A DNA stretch of 64,000 nt from Rhodothermus profundi (GTDB lineage Bacteria > Bacteroidota > Rhodothermia > Rhodothermales > Rhodothermaceae): assembly GCF_900142415.1 (NCBI RefSeq), contig NZ_FRAU01000002.1:248001-312000 (forward strand), in the 5' to 3' direction. Both the position numbers and the translations under genes were made by a program. The notes beneath the pieces were generated by a model. That model searched no databases, was not told where the DNA came from, and saw only the letters and a program-made list of their open reading frames with translations. Below are positions 1 through 9,903 of this stretch, in pieces (positions within the stretch are counted from its first letter, which is position 1; the number at the start of each line of letters is the position of its first letter).

Positions 1-2
1 AC

Positions 3-3000
3 GGCAACAACGTCCGCGCAACGATCACAAACTGGCTCCAGACGGCCCAGTCGGGTAACCCGGGCGACTTCTGGTACGAGTGGCCCAAAAACACGCGCCG
101 CATCTACGTATCGCTCACCCAGCTCTGGGTCGGTGCCCAGGTAAAGGCCAACGTGGGCAGCAATCCGGGCCAGACCCTCTACATCGTCGATGTGGCCGAC
201 TTTCGGCAGAACCGCTTTGGCGGTACCAATTCCTGGACGTTTGAACCCATTAAGGGCTACGTCAATCCGGCTGGCAGTGAATACGGCATTGCCCAGAGCG
301 ACGATCCGGAAAGCTGGCCACCGTTCTGGCCAGACAAGCTGGCCGATCAGAACGACCCGGGCTGGCGCGGCTCCTGGAATGGCTTCTTTGGCAAAAACAT
401 TTTCAACGCGGACCAGGAATTCTTCTTTAAGGCCGGCGACGACCAGTACGACCGCTACCTGAATGCCTACCGACCTGACTCGACTGATCCAACACGGGGC
501 GGCCTGGGGCTTGTCGTCGAAGCCCGCTACATGGCCTGGACTCAAATTCTGATTGACGATGTGGTCTTCTTGCTCTATGAAGTCAAAAACGACGGGACCG
601 AAGACCTTGAGCGCGTAGGCTTTACGGTCTGGCTGGCCGACTGCGTAGGCGGTGATTGCGGCGATGATATCCCCTTCTTTGACATCCTGGAAGACGTCGC
701 GTTTATGACCGACCGCGACGGCGTGGGCGACCAGAACTTTGGTCCGGACCCTGTCGGCGTAGCCGCCATCACCTTCCTGGAAACACCCGGGAATGGCATC
801 GACCGGATCGATAACGACGCGGATGGATCGACCGGCAACCCGGACTGCAGCGTGGCCGAGTGCAACAGTCCGGTAGTGCCAGAGGCTTTTCTGGTAGGCG
901 AAAACCCGCTGAATGGCATCGACGACAATGGCAATGGACTGATCGACGAAAACGCTTCGCACGTGCCTTTCCAGGCCGAGCAGGGATCCAGCCCCGGAGT
1001 GGGCTACGCGGATTTCATTGACAACGATGGCGATGGGGAACTAAACAGTCCGGTCGTGACGGAAGCCATGGTGGCGGCCGCGGCGGCCGACGTCTGGAAC
1101 CGCTGGCCGCCCAATCCGGAGGCTGATTCGCTTCAGCAGCGGGCGGACGGCCGACCCATCGTGCACCTGATCGGAGTAGGACAGGAAGATATCGGGCGCG
1201 GCTTTAAGGATGGGATTGATAACGACAACACCTGTGATGCAGAAGGACACATCCTGGCCGAGCCGGGCTCGCCGCGGGTCACGCAGGAGATGATCGATGC
1301 GGCGGCGTCGGATCCCTACCGTCGCTACCGACTCCCTGGCACCGATCTCATCCTTTATGACGTGGGGCCCGAAGATCTCGGTAAGTGCTATGCAGATGGC
1401 GTGGATAACGACGGGGATGGCGCCGTGGACGAAGGCATCGACGAGGGCATTGACGAAATGATCGATGAGCGCCGCGACGATGGCCTGGACAACGACGGCG
1501 ACTGGAATCCGCTTCGGGACGACACCGGCCTGGATGGCGTGCCGTATTCCGGGGACCCCGGCGAGGCGGACGGGCTCCCCACCAGCGGCGCCGGCACGCC
1601 CTTCCCCGGGGAACGCAACATTGATAAAACTGATGTGGCTGAGTCGGACCAGATCGGCATCACCAACGTGCAGGTCTTTCCAGCAGGCTCGCTGAACCTG
1701 ACGCAGACGGCCGATCAGACGCTCTTTAACACCTTCATGCTGCCCGGCGAGCTGGAGCTTGAGCGGCCGCCGGCCGGCGACAACGACCTGGCAGTCTCCA
1801 GCGGACTTTTTCCGCTACGGGCCGGGCAGATCGAGCGTATCTCCCTGGCCGTCGTGCTGGCTACCGGCCGAGAGGAGGCGCTGCAAGGACGTGACTATGC
1901 GCTGAGCGCCTACGCCGAAGACTACCAGTTTGCGCAGGCTCCCCTGACGCCGACCGTTGTGGCCGTGCCGGGAGACGGCCGCGTCACGCTCTACTGGGAT
2001 GCGAAAGCAGAAGAGTCCGTGGACGCCTATCTGGAAAGCATCGGGCTAAATGGCCGCGATTTTGAAGGCTACCGGATCTATCGGGCGACCGATCCGGCCT
2101 TTCTCGATGCGCTCGTCATCACCGATGGCTTTGGCAACCTGACCTTCCGCAAGCCTATTGCTCAGTTCGACCTGAAAGATGGCATTACGGGCTTCCATCC
2201 TGTGGACATCAATGGCATCAAGTTCTATCTGGGTAACGACAGTGGAATCCGGCATGTGTTTGTCGACACAACGGTCACAAACGGCATCACCTATTACTAT
2301 GCGGTAACGGCCTACGATTTTGGAGCAGCTGAGGCGAACATTGCTCCCACAGAAACACCCATTCGGATCCGGCGGCTGCCCGACGGTACCATCGAGACCG
2401 GCCCGAACGTGGTGCGCGTGACGCCTACCGCTCCGGTGGCCGGCTACCAGAACGCCGAGCTGGAGAACGTGGAGGGCTTTCTTCCACGCGTGCAGGGCTT
2501 TACAACCAGCCGCATCGGCTATCAGATCATCGATCCGCGCGCCGTGCGCGATGGGGCCCGCTACCGCATCGTCTTCGAAGACACGTTGATTCCCGGCACG
2601 CGTACCACGCCCGACACGCTGACTACCAAGAACTTCTCGCTGATCGACATCACGGATCCAGACAATCCTGACACCCTCCTGCACCGCTCCACAGCCTTCA
2701 AGCCCGGGCGCGAGGTGCCCGTGGTGGATGGTTTTCAGCTCATCTTTTTCCCGGATCCGTACGTGGTGCAGGACCGCAACCAGTCGGGCTGGAATAACCC
2801 GGACGTATATGATCCGGTCATGGAGCCGTTTGTGCAGCCGCCCTTTATCAAGGGACTCCGCAACCCGGCCGACTATCGGGTTGAGATCGTGGCCGATGGT
2901 TCGGTCATGTCCGAGCCGCTTCAGATCGGGCCCCAGCTTATTCCAGCGCGGCCCACGAACGTTCGCGTGGTCAATGTATCAACAGGGCAGGAAGTAAAGT

Positions 3001-3644
3001 TCGCTTTTCTGGACCGGGACAACACCGATGGCGGTGTCTTTGCCGATACGCCTGCTCGGTTTACGGCCAGTCCTGAAGCCACGCCTCCGGCCAGCGATTA
3101 TCTGATTCTGATTGAGCCGCTGCCTGGCGGTGGCGAAGGCGTCACCTGGCGTATTTCGCTGGACATCACGCAGACCGGACGGCGCAATCCGCAGCAGGGC
3201 GATGTGGCCACCCTGGTCACCCGCAAGCCGTTCCTTTCGACCGACGTGTTTGAGTTTACGGCCCGGGGACCAACGGTGGACCGCGAAAAGGCCCGCTCGC
3301 TGCTCGACCAGATTCGCGTGGTGCCCAACCCCTACATTGCTACGAACCGCTTCGAGCAGCAAAATCCCTTCGCGACAGGACGAGGGCCGCGGGCCATTCA
3401 TTTTATTCATCTGCCGCCGCAGGCTACCGTGCGCATTTTCACGATCAGCGGCCGCCTGGTGCGCACGCTCCATCTGAACCAGGGGGCAAACGATGGACTC
3501 GACGCGGCCTCGCTCCTGAACGGCACGCTCGTGTGGGATCTCCTCACCGAAGACGGACTGGAGGTCTCCTACGGCGTCTATCTCTACCACGTGGAAGCCC
3601 CCGGCATCGGTGAAAAAACCGGAACCTTTGCCATCATCAAATGA
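3..3644 (+). CDS. Large secreted T9SS cargo protein, 5' end outside the window
   Basis: The frame is open from base 3 without a start codon that looks like an N-terminus, so the protein begins upstream and about 1213 residues are visible. Roughly bases 795-1500 encode several Asp/Asn/Gly-rich repeats of the type DNDGDG, which resemble calcium-binding thrombospondin type 3 or dockerin-like loops. A fibronectin type III-like domain lies at about 1955-2330 (ends in a TYYYAVTAYD-like strand). The last 80 residues form a sorting-domain-like module with the pattern VRIFTISGRLVRTL followed by YGVYLYHV, as in C-terminal domains of proteins exported by the type IX secretion system. It overlaps the following PorV-like gene by 4 bases, so the two are probably translationally coupled. 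Its substrate or role is unknown; a surface-anchored structural or adhesive protein is an inference. Confidence 0.85.
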   Translation, partial: GNNVRATITNWLQTAQSGNPGDFWYEWPKNTRRIYVSLTQLWVGAQVKANVGSNPGQTLYIVDVADFRQNRFGGTNSWTFEPIKGYVNPAGSEYGIAQSDDPESWPPFWPDKLADQNDPGWRGSWNGFFGKNIFNADQEFFFKAGDDQYDRYLNAYRPDSTDPTRGGLGLVVEARYMAWTQILIDDVVFLLYEVKNDGTEDLERVGFTVWLADCVGGDCGDDIPFFDILEDVAFMTDRDGVGDQNFGPDPVGVAAITFLETPGNGIDRIDNDADGSTGNPDCSVAECNSPVVPEAFLVGENPLNGIDDNGNGLIDENASHVPFQAEQGSSPGVGYADFIDNDGDGELNSPVVTEAMVAAAAADVWNRWPPNPEADSLQQRADGRPIVHLIGVGQEDIGRGFKDGIDNDNTCDAEGHILAEPGSPRVTQEMIDAAASDPYRRYRLPGTDLILYDVGPEDLGKCYADGVDNDGDGAVDEGIDEGIDEMIDERRDDGLDNDGDWNPLRDDTGLDGVPYSGDPGEADGLPTSGAGTPFPGERNIDKTDVAESDQIGITNVQVFPAGSLNLTQTADQTLFNTFMLPGELELERPPAGDNDLAVSSGLFPLRAGQIERISLAVVLATGREEALQGRDYALSAYAEDYQFAQAPLTPTVVAVPGDGRVTLYWDAKAEESVDAYLESIGLNGRDFEGYRIYRATDPAFLDALVITDGFGNLTFRKPIAQFDLKDGITGFHPVDINGIKFYLGNDSGIRHVFVDTTVTNGITYYYAVTAYDFGAAEANIAPTETPIRIRRLPDGTIETGPNVVRVTPTAPVAGYQNAELENVEGFLPRVQGFTTSRIGYQIIDPRAVRDGARYRIVFEDTLIPGTRTTPDTLTTKNFSLIDITDPDNPDTLLHRSTAFKPGREVPVVDGFQLIFFPDPYVVQDRNQSGWNNPDVYDPVMEPFVQPPFIKGLRNPADYRVEIVADGSVMSEPLQIGPQLIPARPTNVRVVNVSTGQEVKFAFLDRDNTDGGVFADTPARFTASPEATPPASDYLILIEPLPGGGEGVTWRISLDITQTGRRNPQQGDVATLVTRKPFLSTDVFEFTARGPTVDREKARSLLDQIRVVPNPYIATNRFEQQNPFATGRGPRAIHFIHLPPQATVRIFTISGRLVRTLHLNQGANDGLDAASLLNGTLVWDLLTEDGLEVSYGVYLYHVEAPGIGEKTGTFAIIK

Positions 3645-4690
3645 GCCTTATGCGTGGATATAGATCCATTGGAATGGCTCTCTGGCTCCTGGGGCTGGTC
3701 GTCGGACCGGCGCAGGCGCAGTTTGCCAGCCAGACGCGTACGGTCACGCGTGCCGGTACGGCCGCAGCCGAGTTTCTGAGCATTCCGATCGGGGCGCGGG
3801 CTACCGCTATGGGCAGTGCCGTCAGCGCAGCTATCGACGACCCGACGGCCATCTACTGGAATCCGGCAGGACTGACTGGGTTGACACGGGGGACGTTTAC
3901 GGCTGAATACGCGCAGTGGCTGGCGGGCATCTCGGTGAATTACATGGCGGTTGCAGTGCCTCTGGGTGCGGGCGCGGTAGGCGTAGGGGTGACGGCCGTG
4001 CGCACGCCCGAAATGGAAGAGACGACCGTTGAGCAACAGGAGGGAACCGGACGCACGTTCACGGCCGCCTCGTACGCCATCGCGCTGAGCTATGCGCGCG
4101 CGCTTACCGATCGGTTCTCGGTGGGCGGCTCGGTCAAATACATCACCGAACGCATCTCCTACTCAACCGCCAGTGGACTGGCGCTCGACATCGGGACGCT
4201 GTTCGTGACGCCGTTCTGGGGCATTCGCCTGGGGGCGGCCATCACAAACTTCGGTACCAAAATGCGGATGCGCGGTGATGATCTGTTGACGATTGTGGAT
4301 ATTGATCCAAACAGCCGGGGCAACAACATAAGCAACCGGGCAGAGCTGCGCACGGATCCGTTTGATCTGCCACTGACCATGCGCATCGGACTGGCCGGCG
4401 AAGTCTGGCAACGTGATGGCTACCGTCTGACGCTGGCCATCGATGCGCTCAGCCCGAGCAACAGCAGTCAGTACGTGAACCTGGGCGCTGAGCTGGGACT
4501 GCTGGGTGACCTGATTCTGCTGCGCGGCGGCTACAGCGAACTGTTTCTAACCGACAGCGCCCACACCTTCTCCCTGGGAGGGGGCCTGCGCTACCGGTTC
4601 GGCTCCTTCTACGTCACCTTCGACTACGCCTACGAAGGATGGCGCTACTTCAACGGAGTTAACCGCTTTACGCTGATGGTTGGCTTCTAA
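3641..4690 (+). CDS. PorV/PorQ-family outer-membrane protein
   Basis: This 349-residue protein has a signal peptide ending near AQA and then the family signature FLSIPIGARATAMG followed by DDPTAIYWNPAGL, typical of PorV/UPF0164 proteins. The rest alternates short amphipathic strands and ends in a phenylalanine, as expected for an outer-membrane beta barrel. PorV in Bacteroidota carries T9SS cargo from the translocon to the attachment complex; members encoded beside a single cargo gene may be dedicated partners, which is an inference here. The start codon overlaps the stop of the cargo gene in an ATGA arrangement. A second ATG lies three codons downstream and is nearly as plausible. Confidence 0.85.
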   Translation: MSLMRGYRSIGMALWLLGLVVGPAQAQFASQTRTVTRAGTAAAEFLSIPIGARATAMGSAVSAAIDDPTAIYWNPAGLTGLTRGTFTAEYAQWLAGISVNYMAVAVPLGAGAVGVGVTAVRTPEMEETTVEQQEGTGRTFTAASYAIALSYARALTDRFSVGGSVKYITERISYSTASGLALDIGTLFVTPFWGIRLGAAITNFGTKMRMRGDDLLTIVDIDPNSRGNNISNRAELRTDPFDLPLTMRIGLAGEVWQRDGYRLTLAIDALSPSNSSQYVNLGAELGLLGDLILLRGGYSELFLTDSAHTFSLGGGLRYRFGSFYVTFDYAYEGWRYFNGVNRFTLMVGF

Positions 4691-4731
4691 CCATACACTC
4701 GACCCCCCACAACCAAACCCATAAACCCGCC

Positions 4732-6786
4732 ATGGTAAGCGCTACCACAAAACTCGGCGGCCGCCTGGGCCTGCTGCTCATGGCAGCGGTGTTGATGGCT
4801 GGCCAGGCGCTGGCGCAGCGCACGGTTACGTTGCGCCTGAACACGGCTACGCTGCCCGACACAACGGGCACGGCCGATGGCCTCATCCAGGTACGCGGCC
4901 AGATTACGAATCAGAACTGGCCCTTTACGTTGCCGGATGGCAATGTGATCTCCTGGGATGATCAGACCACCCTCAAACCCAGAAATGTAGGCGGGGACTA
5001 CTGGGAGATCAGTTTCCAGATCCCCGACAACGAAGAGTTGCAGTTCAAATTCTTCTCCACCCAGGCCGATCAGATCCAGGGACTGGGTGGCTGGGAGGAC
5101 GGCAACAACCATGTGCTGGCTGCCGGCACAGGCGACACGACGCTGGTGCTCCACTTCTTCGAGAAAGGGGGTGATTTTGCCTATGACTGGCGGCCCTGGC
5201 AGCAAAAGCCCGATACCATTGCCGTCTGGTTCCGCGTCTACGTGAGCACGGAAGAAGGGGCGGCGGACGGCTACGACCCGAACGCCGATAGCGTCGTGGT
5301 GGGCGTGCGGGGCGATCCCCTCAACGGCGCCGGTCCGCTGGACTGGGGATCGACCAAGGTGATTCTTCGGCGCGAATCCAGTGACCAGGCGCAGCCCGGC
5401 TATCACCTGTTTTCGGGCGTTGCCTACTACCCGGCCTCGCTGGCAGGGACCGAGCAGCAGTACAAGTTCTTTATCGAGCCCAACGGCTGGGAGGAGGGCA
5501 ATCTGACCGGGAACCGGTCGTTCATTATCCCCGACAAAGACACGACGCTGCACTGGGTCTACTACGGCAATACCAAACCCGTAGATCTGCTGGGACAGCA
5601 GCGGGTAACGGCGCAGGTGATCTTTACGGTGGACATTGATCCGCTGGTGAATGCCGGGTTGTTCGATAAACAGCGGGGCGACACGATCATTGTGCGGGGC
5701 GACTTCAACGGATGGGGCAACTGCCTGGACGCCGGGAATCCGGATGACTGCGCGCTGTTCGAGTCGGTGGATCCAACCCAGTACACGACCTCGATTCCGC
5801 TCACTTCCTTCCCGAACACAGAGTTCAACTACAAATTCTACGTGGACTATGCGCCCGCGGACTGGCCGGAAGGCTGGGAAGAGCCCCTGGATTACGGAGG
5901 CAGCAACCGCCGGTTCATTTTCACGGGTGACGATCCGTTGAACCTGGGCGTCCAGTTCTTCAATGATGTGCGCGCCGGCAACGTGATTCCGCAGGGCACC
6001 CAGATCAACGTGACCTTCCAGGTGGACATGAGCCCGGCCCTGAACTTCCAGGTAAAGCGGGCCTTCGATCCGCAAAAAGATAGCGTCTATGTGGTTTTTG
6101 AAGACCCGCTCTGGCGGCTGACGCAGGCGCGTCCGCTCGGGCTGAACGATCTGGATCCGCTGCTGCTTTCGGATCCGGATGGCGACCTGATCTACACCGG
6201 TACGCTCACGGTCACCGGTCCCACCTACAACGGGATTGGCTTCCGCTATCGCTACGGCAATACCGTGGATGGCTTTGTAGATGAGGGCGACGGCGGTTTT
6301 GCCCCGGGCCGGCGGCGCTACCAGTATATCCTGCCCTCGGCGGCCAAGAACTGGCCGACCGACTACACCATGCCGCTGGTGCAATTCCAGGAAAAGGGAG
6401 CGCTGCCGTTCGAGTGCAATCCAACCGCCGATGTAGCCTCGCTGCCGCAGGACGTGCAGGATCTCTGCTATCCTGCCGGCACCTCGCCCACGGCTGTCGA
6501 GCTGGTGGACGGAACGCGGCCAGAGCAGTTTACGCTGAGCCGTAACTACCCGAACCCATTCTCAGACCGCACGACCTTCGAGTACACGCTGCCCGAAACG
6601 CAGCCGGTGCGCGTGCGCGTCTATGACCTGCTGGGCCGGGTGGTGGCTACCCTGGTCGACGAGGTGCAGCCGGCCGGTACGTACCGGGTCGTCTTCCGCG
6701 CCGACGGCCTCTCCAGCGGCATTTACGTCTACCGCCTGGAGACCCCGGCGGGCGTCTATGCGCGCAAGATGATGATTGTCCGATGA
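4732..6786 (+). CDS. Secreted carbohydrate-binding-type protein with T9SS sorting domain
   Basis: The 684-residue product starts with a signal peptide (hydrophobic stretch ending in GQALAQ). Several beta-sandwich units follow with motifs such as VRGDFNGWG and FNYKFYVDY, which resemble starch-binding modules of CBM20/CBM48 type or SusE/SusF-like outer-membrane starch binders. The C-terminus has the T9SS pattern NYPNPFSDRTTFEYTLPE, then VRVYDLLGRVV, and ends KMMIVR. It is followed by a strong terminator and then two GH13 amylase genes, so a role in holding starch or maltodextrins at the cell surface fits the context. I see no catalytic motif. Binding specificity is inferred, not shown. The start at 4732 is 41 bases after the PorV-like gene. 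Confidence 0.8.
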   Translation: MVSATTKLGGRLGLLLMAAVLMAGQALAQRTVTLRLNTATLPDTTGTADGLIQVRGQITNQNWPFTLPDGNVISWDDQTTLKPRNVGGDYWEISFQIPDNEELQFKFFSTQADQIQGLGGWEDGNNHVLAAGTGDTTLVLHFFEKGGDFAYDWRPWQQKPDTIAVWFRVYVSTEEGAADGYDPNADSVVVGVRGDPLNGAGPLDWGSTKVILRRESSDQAQPGYHLFSGVAYYPASLAGTEQQYKFFIEPNGWEEGNLTGNRSFIIPDKDTTLHWVYYGNTKPVDLLGQQRVTAQVIFTVDIDPLVNAGLFDKQRGDTIIVRGDFNGWGNCLDAGNPDDCALFESVDPTQYTTSIPLTSFPNTEFNYKFYVDYAPADWPEGWEEPLDYGGSNRRFIFTGDDPLNLGVQFFNDVRAGNVIPQGTQINVTFQVDMSPALNFQVKRAFDPQKDSVYVVFEDPLWRLTQARPLGLNDLDPLLLSDPDGDLIYTGTLTVTGPTYNGIGFRYRYGNTVDGFVDEGDGGFAPGRRRYQYILPSAAKNWPTDYTMPLVQFQEKGALPFECNPTADVASLPQDVQDLCYPAGTSPTAVELVDGTRPEQFTLSRNYPNPFSDRTTFEYTLPETQPVRVRVYDLLGRVVATLVDEVQPAGTYRVVFRADGLSSGIYVYRLETPAGVYARKMMIVR

Positions 6787-6802
6787 GTGCGGGCGCGTAA
6801 AC

Positions 6803-6863
6803 CGGGCGGAGTCGGAGCAAATGCATTCCATAGGTCCGGCAGCTCCGGCTCCGCCCGCTTTTT
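6803..6863 (+). terminator. Intrinsic terminator after the carbohydrate-binding protein gene
   Basis: A 16-bp stem (6803-6818 with 6842-6857, one G-T wobble) encloses a 23-base loop and is followed by five T residues at 6859-6863. It ends the transcript of the first three genes. Confidence 0.85.
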
Positions 6864-6930
6864 AACCAGGGATCGGCATGATCAGGTATTCGATCGGGTG
6901 CGCCCGCGCCCCTCAAAATTCAGCGTACTG

Positions 6931-9903
6931 ATGCGCAGGTTGTGGTTTTTCGCTTTACTCCTCTGGAACGGAGTGGCCATTGTTCGGGCCCAGGTCGTCT
7001 GGACCGATCCCGCTGTTGTGCGCGTGGATCGACCCGTTACTGTTTACTTCAATGCGAAGGAGGGGACCGGCGGTCTGGCCGGCTACACCGGTGATGTTTA
7101 TGCCCATACAGGGGTGATCACCAATGAAAGCCGCACGGACACCGACTGGCGCTATGTAAAGGCAGACTGGGGAGAAAACCGGGCGGACATCCGCATGGAG
7201 CGCATCGGGGAAGACCTCTATCGGCTGCACATTCCGGATATTCGGGCCTATTACCAGGACTATTCCGGCACGCCACCCTCCAACGCGCCACCATGGGATA
7301 ACATCTACGACGAGCAAATCCGGAAGCTGGCCTTTGTTTTCCGCAATGCGGATGGCTCGCGGGAAGGCAAGGACGTGGGCGGCCGCGACATTTTTGTGGA
7401 CGTGGCGCCTCCAGGGGTGGCCGTTACGTTTATGGCCCCAGGCGTGTCGCCGTTGCGACCGCTCATTGCGCCGCGCGATACCAGCGTGGAAGTTGTGGCC
7501 GTGGCGGATCCGGGTGCCGGGGCGATGCTGGTGGCTTTCCGGCTGCTGGTCAACGGCCAGGAAGTAGCGCAGACAACCGAGGACACGCTCCGCTACACGC
7601 TGACGCTGAATGCGCCCGGTCGCTTCGACGTATGGGCCGTTGCAGAAAATACGCTGGGAGAGGTTGACACGGCAGCTTTTTATGCGGTTCGCAATCCCCC
7701 GATCGTTGACCAGCCGCGCCCGCCCGGCATTGAAGATGGCATCACCTACGATCCGAACGATCCCTCCCGCGTCACACTCTCGCTCTACGCGCCCGGCAAG
7801 TCGTTTGTCTACGTCATTGGCGACTTCACGAACTGGGAAGTGGACCCCGCCTACTTCATGCGCCGCGATGCCCCGCGGCCCGACAGCGTGCACTGGTGGA
7901 TTACCATCGAAGGGCTTACGCCCGGTCAGGAATATGCCTTTCAGTACTTCATTGATGGCACGTTGCGTCTGGCCGACCCATTTGCGCACAAGGTGCTCGA
8001 CCCCTGGCACGATCCGTTCATTCCAGCCAGCACGTATCCCGATTTGAAGCCCTACCCGACGGGCAAGACCGAAGGCATTGTGGCCGTGCTCCAGCCCGGC
8101 GCCTCGCCGTACGAATGGCAGGTGACCGATTTCGAGCGACCGCCCGCGCACGAGCTGGTCATCTACAAACTACTCGTGCGCGACTTCATCGCCCGGCATG
8201 ACTATGCTACGCTGATCGACACGCTTGATTACCTGGAACGTCTGGGCATCAATGCTATTGAGCTAATGCCGGTAGCCGAGTTTGACGGCAACATTAGCTG
8301 GGGGTACAATCCGGCTTTTCACCTGGCGCCCGACAAGTACTACGGGCCGGCCAGCGATCTCAAGCGCTTCATTGACGAATGCCACCGCCGGGGCATTGCT
8401 GTTATCCTCGATGTGGTCTACAATCACGCAACCGGCAACTCCCCGCTTGTGCAGCTCTACGGTCCTACGCCAGACAATCCCTTCATCAATATTCCTGCTC
8501 GCCATCCCTTTAATGTTTTTTACGACTTAAATCACGAGCACCCGTACATCCAGTACTGGCTGGATCGGGCCAATCGCTACTGGCTGGAAGAGTTTCGCGT
8601 GGACGGTTTTCGGTTCGATCTGTCCAAGGGCTTTACGCAGAAGGACACCGACAACGATGTGGAGGCCTGGAGCGCCTACGATGCTTCTCGCATCCGGTTG
8701 CTCAAGCGCATGGCCGATGCCATCTGGGCCGTCGATTCTACCGCCTACATTATTCTGGAGCACTTTGCAGATAATCAAGAAGAGAAAGAACTGGCCGAAC
8801 ATGGACAGCAGCGCGGTCGCGCCGGCATGCTGCTCTGGCATAATCTGAACCGCGCTTTCAGCCAGAGCGTGATGGGCTACCTGAACGATCCGAACTTTTC
8901 CTCCGACCTGACTACGATCTATTACAAGAACCGCGGTTTTCCTACGCCGAACCTGGTGACTTATATGGAGAGCCACGATGAACAGTGGCTGATGTACCGG
9001 ATGCGGGCCTACGGGGCGCGCCGGGGAGCGTACGATGTGCGCAGCCTGCCGGTCGCGCTTGATCGAATGAAGCTCGCCGGGGCATTTTTCTTCACAGTGC
9101 CTGGCCCCAAAATGATCTGGCAGTTTAGCGAGCTGGGCTATGGCTATGGCGAGCGCGGCGAGCAATGCTTGCGAGGAACAGGCGATAGCTGTCCGTCCAT
9201 TGCGCCGGGCCGCACCGATCCCAAGCCCATCCGATGGGACTATCGCAACGATCCGTTGCGCATGAAGCTCTACAAAACCTGGGCCGAGCTGCTCCGGCTT
9301 CGACGCGAGCATGCCGTGTTTCGGAGTCCGGAGACGCGGGTGCGCATGCGCCTGCAGCACGGCAGGCCGGGGCGGTGGATCTCGCTGGAGCATCCGGAAC
9401 TCAGCGCAGTGGTGGTAGGCAACTTTGGCCTGGAGCCCCTTGTGGTCACGCCTACGTTTCCGCAGACAGGCACCTGGTATGACTACTTCAACGGCGACTC
9501 GCTGGGGGTCGACAATCCGGAGACGGCTATCGAGCTTCTTCCCGGCGAGTTCCGGCTGTACACGAACCGGTATATCGGCCGGGCCGAGCCCGGATTGATC
9601 ACGGTGGGCATTGCGCCGGACGCAACGCCTGCGCCTCCGACCTCGTTGCGTCTGGAAGCCCCCTTTCCGAATCCGTTTCGCACGGCTGTCACGGTGCGCT
9701 ACACCCTGCCGGCGCCGGCGCATGTGCGAGTGGCGATCTATGATGTGCTGGGGCGCCGCATTGCGCTGCTGGTAGATGGGCTACAGTCGGCCGGCGAACA
9801 TGTGACCACGTGGAAGCCTACCACCCTGGCGGCCGGCCTGTACCTGGTGCGGCTGGAAGCTGCTGGTCGCTCGGAAACCTACCCGCTGCTCTTTGCACCA
9901 TGA
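6931..9903 (+). CDS. GH13 alpha-amylase-family enzyme with CBM48 and T9SS sorting domain
   Basis: About 990 residues. The start at 6931 was chosen because it gives a clean signal peptide (MRRLWFFALLLW...RAQ) and lies after the terminator, although the frame is open further upstream. After N-terminal beta domains comes a CBM48-like module (VYVIGDFTNWEVD) near residue 300. The GH13 barrel has region I DVVYNH, region II with the nucleophile Asp in GFRFDLSKG, region III with acid/base Glu in IILEHFAD, and region IV ESHDEQ. All three catalytic carboxylates are therefore present. The C-terminus (PFPNPFRTAVTVRYTLP, VAIYDVLGRRI) is a T9SS sorting domain. The enzyme should cleave alpha-glucans at the cell surface; exact specificity (amylase, pullulanase or related) cannot be read from sequence alone. 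Confidence 0.9.
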   Translation: MRRLWFFALLLWNGVAIVRAQVVWTDPAVVRVDRPVTVYFNAKEGTGGLAGYTGDVYAHTGVITNESRTDTDWRYVKADWGENRADIRMERIGEDLYRLHIPDIRAYYQDYSGTPPSNAPPWDNIYDEQIRKLAFVFRNADGSREGKDVGGRDIFVDVAPPGVAVTFMAPGVSPLRPLIAPRDTSVEVVAVADPGAGAMLVAFRLLVNGQEVAQTTEDTLRYTLTLNAPGRFDVWAVAENTLGEVDTAAFYAVRNPPIVDQPRPPGIEDGITYDPNDPSRVTLSLYAPGKSFVYVIGDFTNWEVDPAYFMRRDAPRPDSVHWWITIEGLTPGQEYAFQYFIDGTLRLADPFAHKVLDPWHDPFIPASTYPDLKPYPTGKTEGIVAVLQPGASPYEWQVTDFERPPAHELVIYKLLVRDFIARHDYATLIDTLDYLERLGINAIELMPVAEFDGNISWGYNPAFHLAPDKYYGPASDLKRFIDECHRRGIAVILDVVYNHATGNSPLVQLYGPTPDNPFINIPARHPFNVFYDLNHEHPYIQYWLDRANRYWLEEFRVDGFRFDLSKGFTQKDTDNDVEAWSAYDASRIRLLKRMADAIWAVDSTAYIILEHFADNQEEKELAEHGQQRGRAGMLLWHNLNRAFSQSVMGYLNDPNFSSDLTTIYYKNRGFPTPNLVTYMESHDEQWLMYRMRAYGARRGAYDVRSLPVALDRMKLAGAFFFTVPGPKMIWQFSELGYGYGERGEQCLRGTGDSCPSIAPGRTDPKPIRWDYRNDPLRMKLYKTWAELLRLRREHAVFRSPETRVRMRLQHGRPGRWISLEHPELSAVVVGNFGLEPLVVTPTFPQTGTWYDYFNGDSLGVDNPETAIELLPGEFRLYTNRYIGRAEPGLITVGIAPDATPAPPTSLRLEAPFPNPFRTAVTVRYTLPAPAHVRVAIYDVLGRRIALLVDGLQSAGEHVTTWKPTTLAAGLYLVRLEAAGRSETYPLLFAP

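Noticed and set aside
4687-6384. Long open frame (565 codons) on the minus strand
   Set aside because: It is fully antisense to the carbohydrate-binding T9SS protein, has no family motif, and long antisense frames are common in G+C-rich DNA.
6955-8151. Minus-strand frame of 398 codons opposite the first amylase
   Set aside because: The plus strand has all GH13 motifs and a signal peptide; the minus frame has low-complexity Arg/His/Gly-rich sequence.
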